Source: Sphingomonadaceae bacterium
GTDB lineage: Bacteria > Pseudomonadota > Alphaproteobacteria > Sphingomonadales > Sphingomonadaceae
Assembly (NCBI GenBank): GCA_020446665.1
Contig: JAGREF010000091.1
Coordinates: forward strand, 1-15,728
Length of the DNA stretch: 15,728 nt
Reading direction: 5' to 3'
Part shown: in pieces, positions 13,757 to 15,728 of the stretch
Layout: each line of letters opens with the position of its first letter
Numbering within the stretch: the first letter of the stretch is position 1
The notes under the pieces: model-generated
What the model saw: only the letters and a program-made list of their open reading frames with translations
The model's database searches: none
What the model was told of the DNA's origin: nothing
Translations under genes and position numbers: made by a program

Positions 13757-15728
13757 ATGCATGTCAGCCGCCGGGGTGTGTTGGCAGGGGCCGCTCTTGG
13801 CGGCGGGTTGCTGATCGCCTGGGGGCTGATGCCACGCAGCTATGACACGCCGCTCGATCCGGGCAAGGGCGAGCAGGCCTTTGGTGCATGGCTGAAAATT
13901 GCCGCGGATGGTGTGATCACAGTCGCTGTTCCGCAACTGGAAATGGGGCAGGGTGTGACCACGATCCTGCCGCAGATCATCTGTGCGGAACTGGGGGCAG
14001 ACTGGCGGCAGATTGCTGTGGAACCGGCTCCGGTCAGCGGGGCCTATGCCAATGTCCCGCTGGCCGCAAAATGGGCCCCTTTGTGGATGCCTTTCTGGCC
14101 GGAACTGGCCGATGAACAAGGCGATGTTCTGGCCCGGCGTTTCGCGCAGGAAAGCCGCTTTACCGCGACCGCCGATGGCATGACGCTGGAGGCTTATGAG
14201 CAGCCCTGCCGCGAAGCCGCCGCCAGCGCGCGGGCGTTGCTCTGCATGGCTGCGGCAGAGCGCTGGGATGTGGCATGGGAAGAATGCGAGGCCAAATATG
14301 GCTTTGTGTTTCACGGCGAAAACAAGCTGAGCTTTGCCGAACTTTCAGGTGAAGCCGCTGCGCTCTCTCCGCCCGATCCGCCGCCCTTGCGCAGTGATCC
14401 GGTTGCCGAACAGCCGCTGCCCGGCGTGGAAACCGCCTATCCCCGGCTGGACCTGCCTGCGAAGGTGGATGGCACGTTCCTGTTTGCCGGTGATGTGCGG
14501 CTGCCGGACATGGCCTATGCAGCGATCCGGCATGGCCCGATTGACCAGGCGGAACTGGCGCGCTTCGATGCGGGGCGGGCGCAGGGGCGGCGCGGTTTGC
14601 TGCATGTGGTGCAGGGCAAACGCTGGCTGGCGACCGTTGCGGAAAGCGGCTGGGTGGCAGAGCGCGCGCTGGATGATATGCGCGCTGTCTTCCGGGCAGC
14701 CAATATGATCGATAGCGGCGTGATCGAGGAACGGCTGGATGATGCCGTGCGCAATGGCGGATCTTACCGCATCGCGCAGCGCGGCGATGGCTATGACAAT
14801 GACGAGAAGCCGGATCTCGCCTTGCGCTATGATATTGGCCCGGCGCTGCACGCCCCGCTGGAAACGGCCACGGCCACAGCGCGGCTTGCCGATGGGCGGC
14901 TGGAACTGTGGCTGGCAACACAGGCGCCGGAGCGGGCACGGGCAGCCGTGGCCAAAGCGCTGGGCATGACGCTGAGCGATGTCATCCTCTATCCCATGCC
15001 TGCCGGGGGCAGTTTCGACCGGCGGCTGGAACATGATCACGCCATCGAAGTGGCGCTGATCGCGCGCGAAGCCGGGCGGCCGGTTCAGCTGACCTGGTCG
15101 CGCTGGCAGGAACAGCTGATGACCCGCCCGCGTGCCCCGGTGGCGGCATTGCTGACGGCAAAGCTGGCTGACAAGCAAAGCGGCCAGATTGGCTCCATGC
15201 GCGCGCGCATTGCTGTGCCTGCAACAGCGCGGGAATTTGGCTATCGCCTGTTTGAAAACCGCACCAGTTGGGCAGCGGTGCAAATGGCAGAGGGCAAGGG
15301 CGATCCGCTGGCAGTGGAAGGGGCGATGCCGCATTACGCCATTCCCAATGCGGCCGTCGATCATGTGCCGATCCGCATCGGCCTGCCCACCGGGCGGATG
15401 CGCGGCAATGCCCATGGCTATACCGCCTTCTTTACAGAGAGCTTCATCGACGAAGTGGCCGCGCGCCATAATCGCGAACCGCTCTCCTACCGGATCGAAA
15501 TGCTGGGCGGCGATGTGCGCATGGTCGAATGTTTGCAGCGCGTGGCCCGGATGGCTGAATGGGGCGGCGGGCGTGACCAGAGCGGGCAGGGCATTGCCTG
15601 CCACCGCATCGGCAGCGCGGAAGGCGGCGGGCGGATCGCCTGTATCGCCACAGCCCGGCGGGAAGAAGGCGGGGTTCAGGTCAGCAAGCTTTCCGCCGCG
15701 GTGGATATCGGGCGGATCGTCAATCTCG
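13757..15728 (+). CDS. xanthine dehydrogenase-family molybdopterin-binding subunit, isoquinoline 1-oxidoreductase beta-like (3' end outside window)
   Basis: This is the large molybdenum-cofactor subunit of a periplasmic hydroxylase or aldehyde oxidase. At least 657 residues are visible; relatives are about 740. The N-terminus has a twin-arginine signal, VSRRGVLAGAALGGGLLIAW (residues 3-22). Next come AWLKIAADGVITVAVPQLEMGQG, the conserved opening of this family, then RLDLPAKVDGTFLFAGDVRLPDM, HAPLETATA, and LPTGRMRGNAHGYTAFFTESFIDE. The window stops in AAVDIGRIVNL, near the last conserved block. The usual cofactor loop GGGFGRRLE reads GGSFDRRLE here. The ATG at 13757 lies 2 nt after the mrp stop. 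The small [2Fe-2S] subunit is not in the window. The substrate is unknown; members act on N-heterocycles or aldehydes. Confidence 0.9.
   Translation, partial: MHVSRRGVLAGAALGGGLLIAWGLMPRSYDTPLDPGKGEQAFGAWLKIAADGVITVAVPQLEMGQGVTTILPQIICAELGADWRQIAVEPAPVSGAYANVPLAAKWAPLWMPFWPELADEQGDVLARRFAQESRFTATADGMTLEAYEQPCREAAASARALLCMAAAERWDVAWEECEAKYGFVFHGENKLSFAELSGEAAALSPPDPPPLRSDPVAEQPLPGVETAYPRLDLPAKVDGTFLFAGDVRLPDMAYAAIRHGPIDQAELARFDAGRAQGRRGLLHVVQGKRWLATVAESGWVAERALDDMRAVFRAANMIDSGVIEERLDDAVRNGGSYRIAQRGDGYDNDEKPDLALRYDIGPALHAPLETATATARLADGRLELWLATQAPERARAAVAKALGMTLSDVILYPMPAGGSFDRRLEHDHAIEVALIAREAGRPVQLTWSRWQEQLMTRPRAPVAALLTAKLADKQSGQIGSMRARIAVPATAREFGYRLFENRTSWAAVQMAEGKGDPLAVEGAMPHYAIPNAAVDHVPIRIGLPTGRMRGNAHGYTAFFTESFIDEVAARHNREPLSYRIEMLGGDVRMVECLQRVARMAEWGGGRDQSGQGIACHRIGSAEGGGRIACIATARREEGGVQVSKLSAAVDIGRIVNL

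Noticed and set aside
14345..15604. 419-codon minus-strand frame under the molybdoenzyme gene
   Set aside because: The plus strand carries continuous family homology through this stretch; the antisense product looks like a shadow.

Overview
The window looks like a chromosomal segment of a GC-rich alphaproteobacterium, most likely Sphingomonadales (Erythrobacteraceae or Sphingomonadaceae). The reasons are the codon use, the hflK-hflC-Do protease order, the isoquinoline 1-oxidoreductase-type molybdoenzyme, and several genes whose closest remembered relatives are lignin-aromatic catabolic genes of Sphingobium SYK-6. This assignment is by recognition only; no search was run. I see no rRNA, tRNA, CRISPR array, complete IS or phage gene.

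Region A (1-4846) is an accessory aromatic/aldehyde catabolism block in partial decay. From the left it holds the start of a glutathione-dependent formaldehyde dehydrogenase (frmA, minus), a 41-codon small ORF and a MarR-family repressor (both minus). A lignostilbene-dioxygenase-like carotenoid oxygenase is transcribed divergently from the repressor and is dead: it has a frameshift, an internal deletion of about 180 codons that removes two of its four iron-binding histidines, and an in-frame stop. Next comes the first quarter of a LigW-type 5-carboxyvanillate decarboxylase, also dead. After these lie an intact aldehyde dehydrogenase (minus) and an intact LigD-like short-chain dehydrogenase (plus), divergent across a hairpin-rich spacer. 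Palindromes lie over the frmA and marR/oxygenase promoters. The repressor and promoters have outlasted at least two of the enzymes they probably served.

Region B (4883-8709) is ordinary genome on the plus strand: a small secreted protein, a glutathione S-transferase, methionine-R-sulfoxide reductase MsrB, and a class A penicillin-binding protein with a proline-rich tail.

Between the penicillin-binding protein and the convergent protease gene is a 174-bp imperfect palindrome (8707-8880) with about 28-bp terminal inverted repeats that begin and end in TAGGGTCAGGACCCA. It looks like a non-autonomous, MITE-like element. A third copy of the 15-bp terminus sits at the end of the GST gene. In both genes the repeat supplies the TAG stop codon. 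A strong 15-bp-stem terminator follows at 8910-8946.

Region C (8967-12662, minus) is a membrane and periplasm quality-control cluster, hflK-hflC-degP. HflKC modulates the FtsH protease and the Do-like protease handles misfolded envelope proteins. Region D (12789 to the end, plus) is divergent from hflK. It holds the Fe-S carrier ATPase mrp and, 2 nt after it, a Tat-exported molybdopterin-binding oxidoreductase subunit that runs off the window.

I did not find an unmistakably new biological system. The best candidates for a second look are the MITE-like element with its stop-codon overlap, the decayed lignin-aromatic cluster that keeps its regulatory sites, and the 41-codon small ORF.
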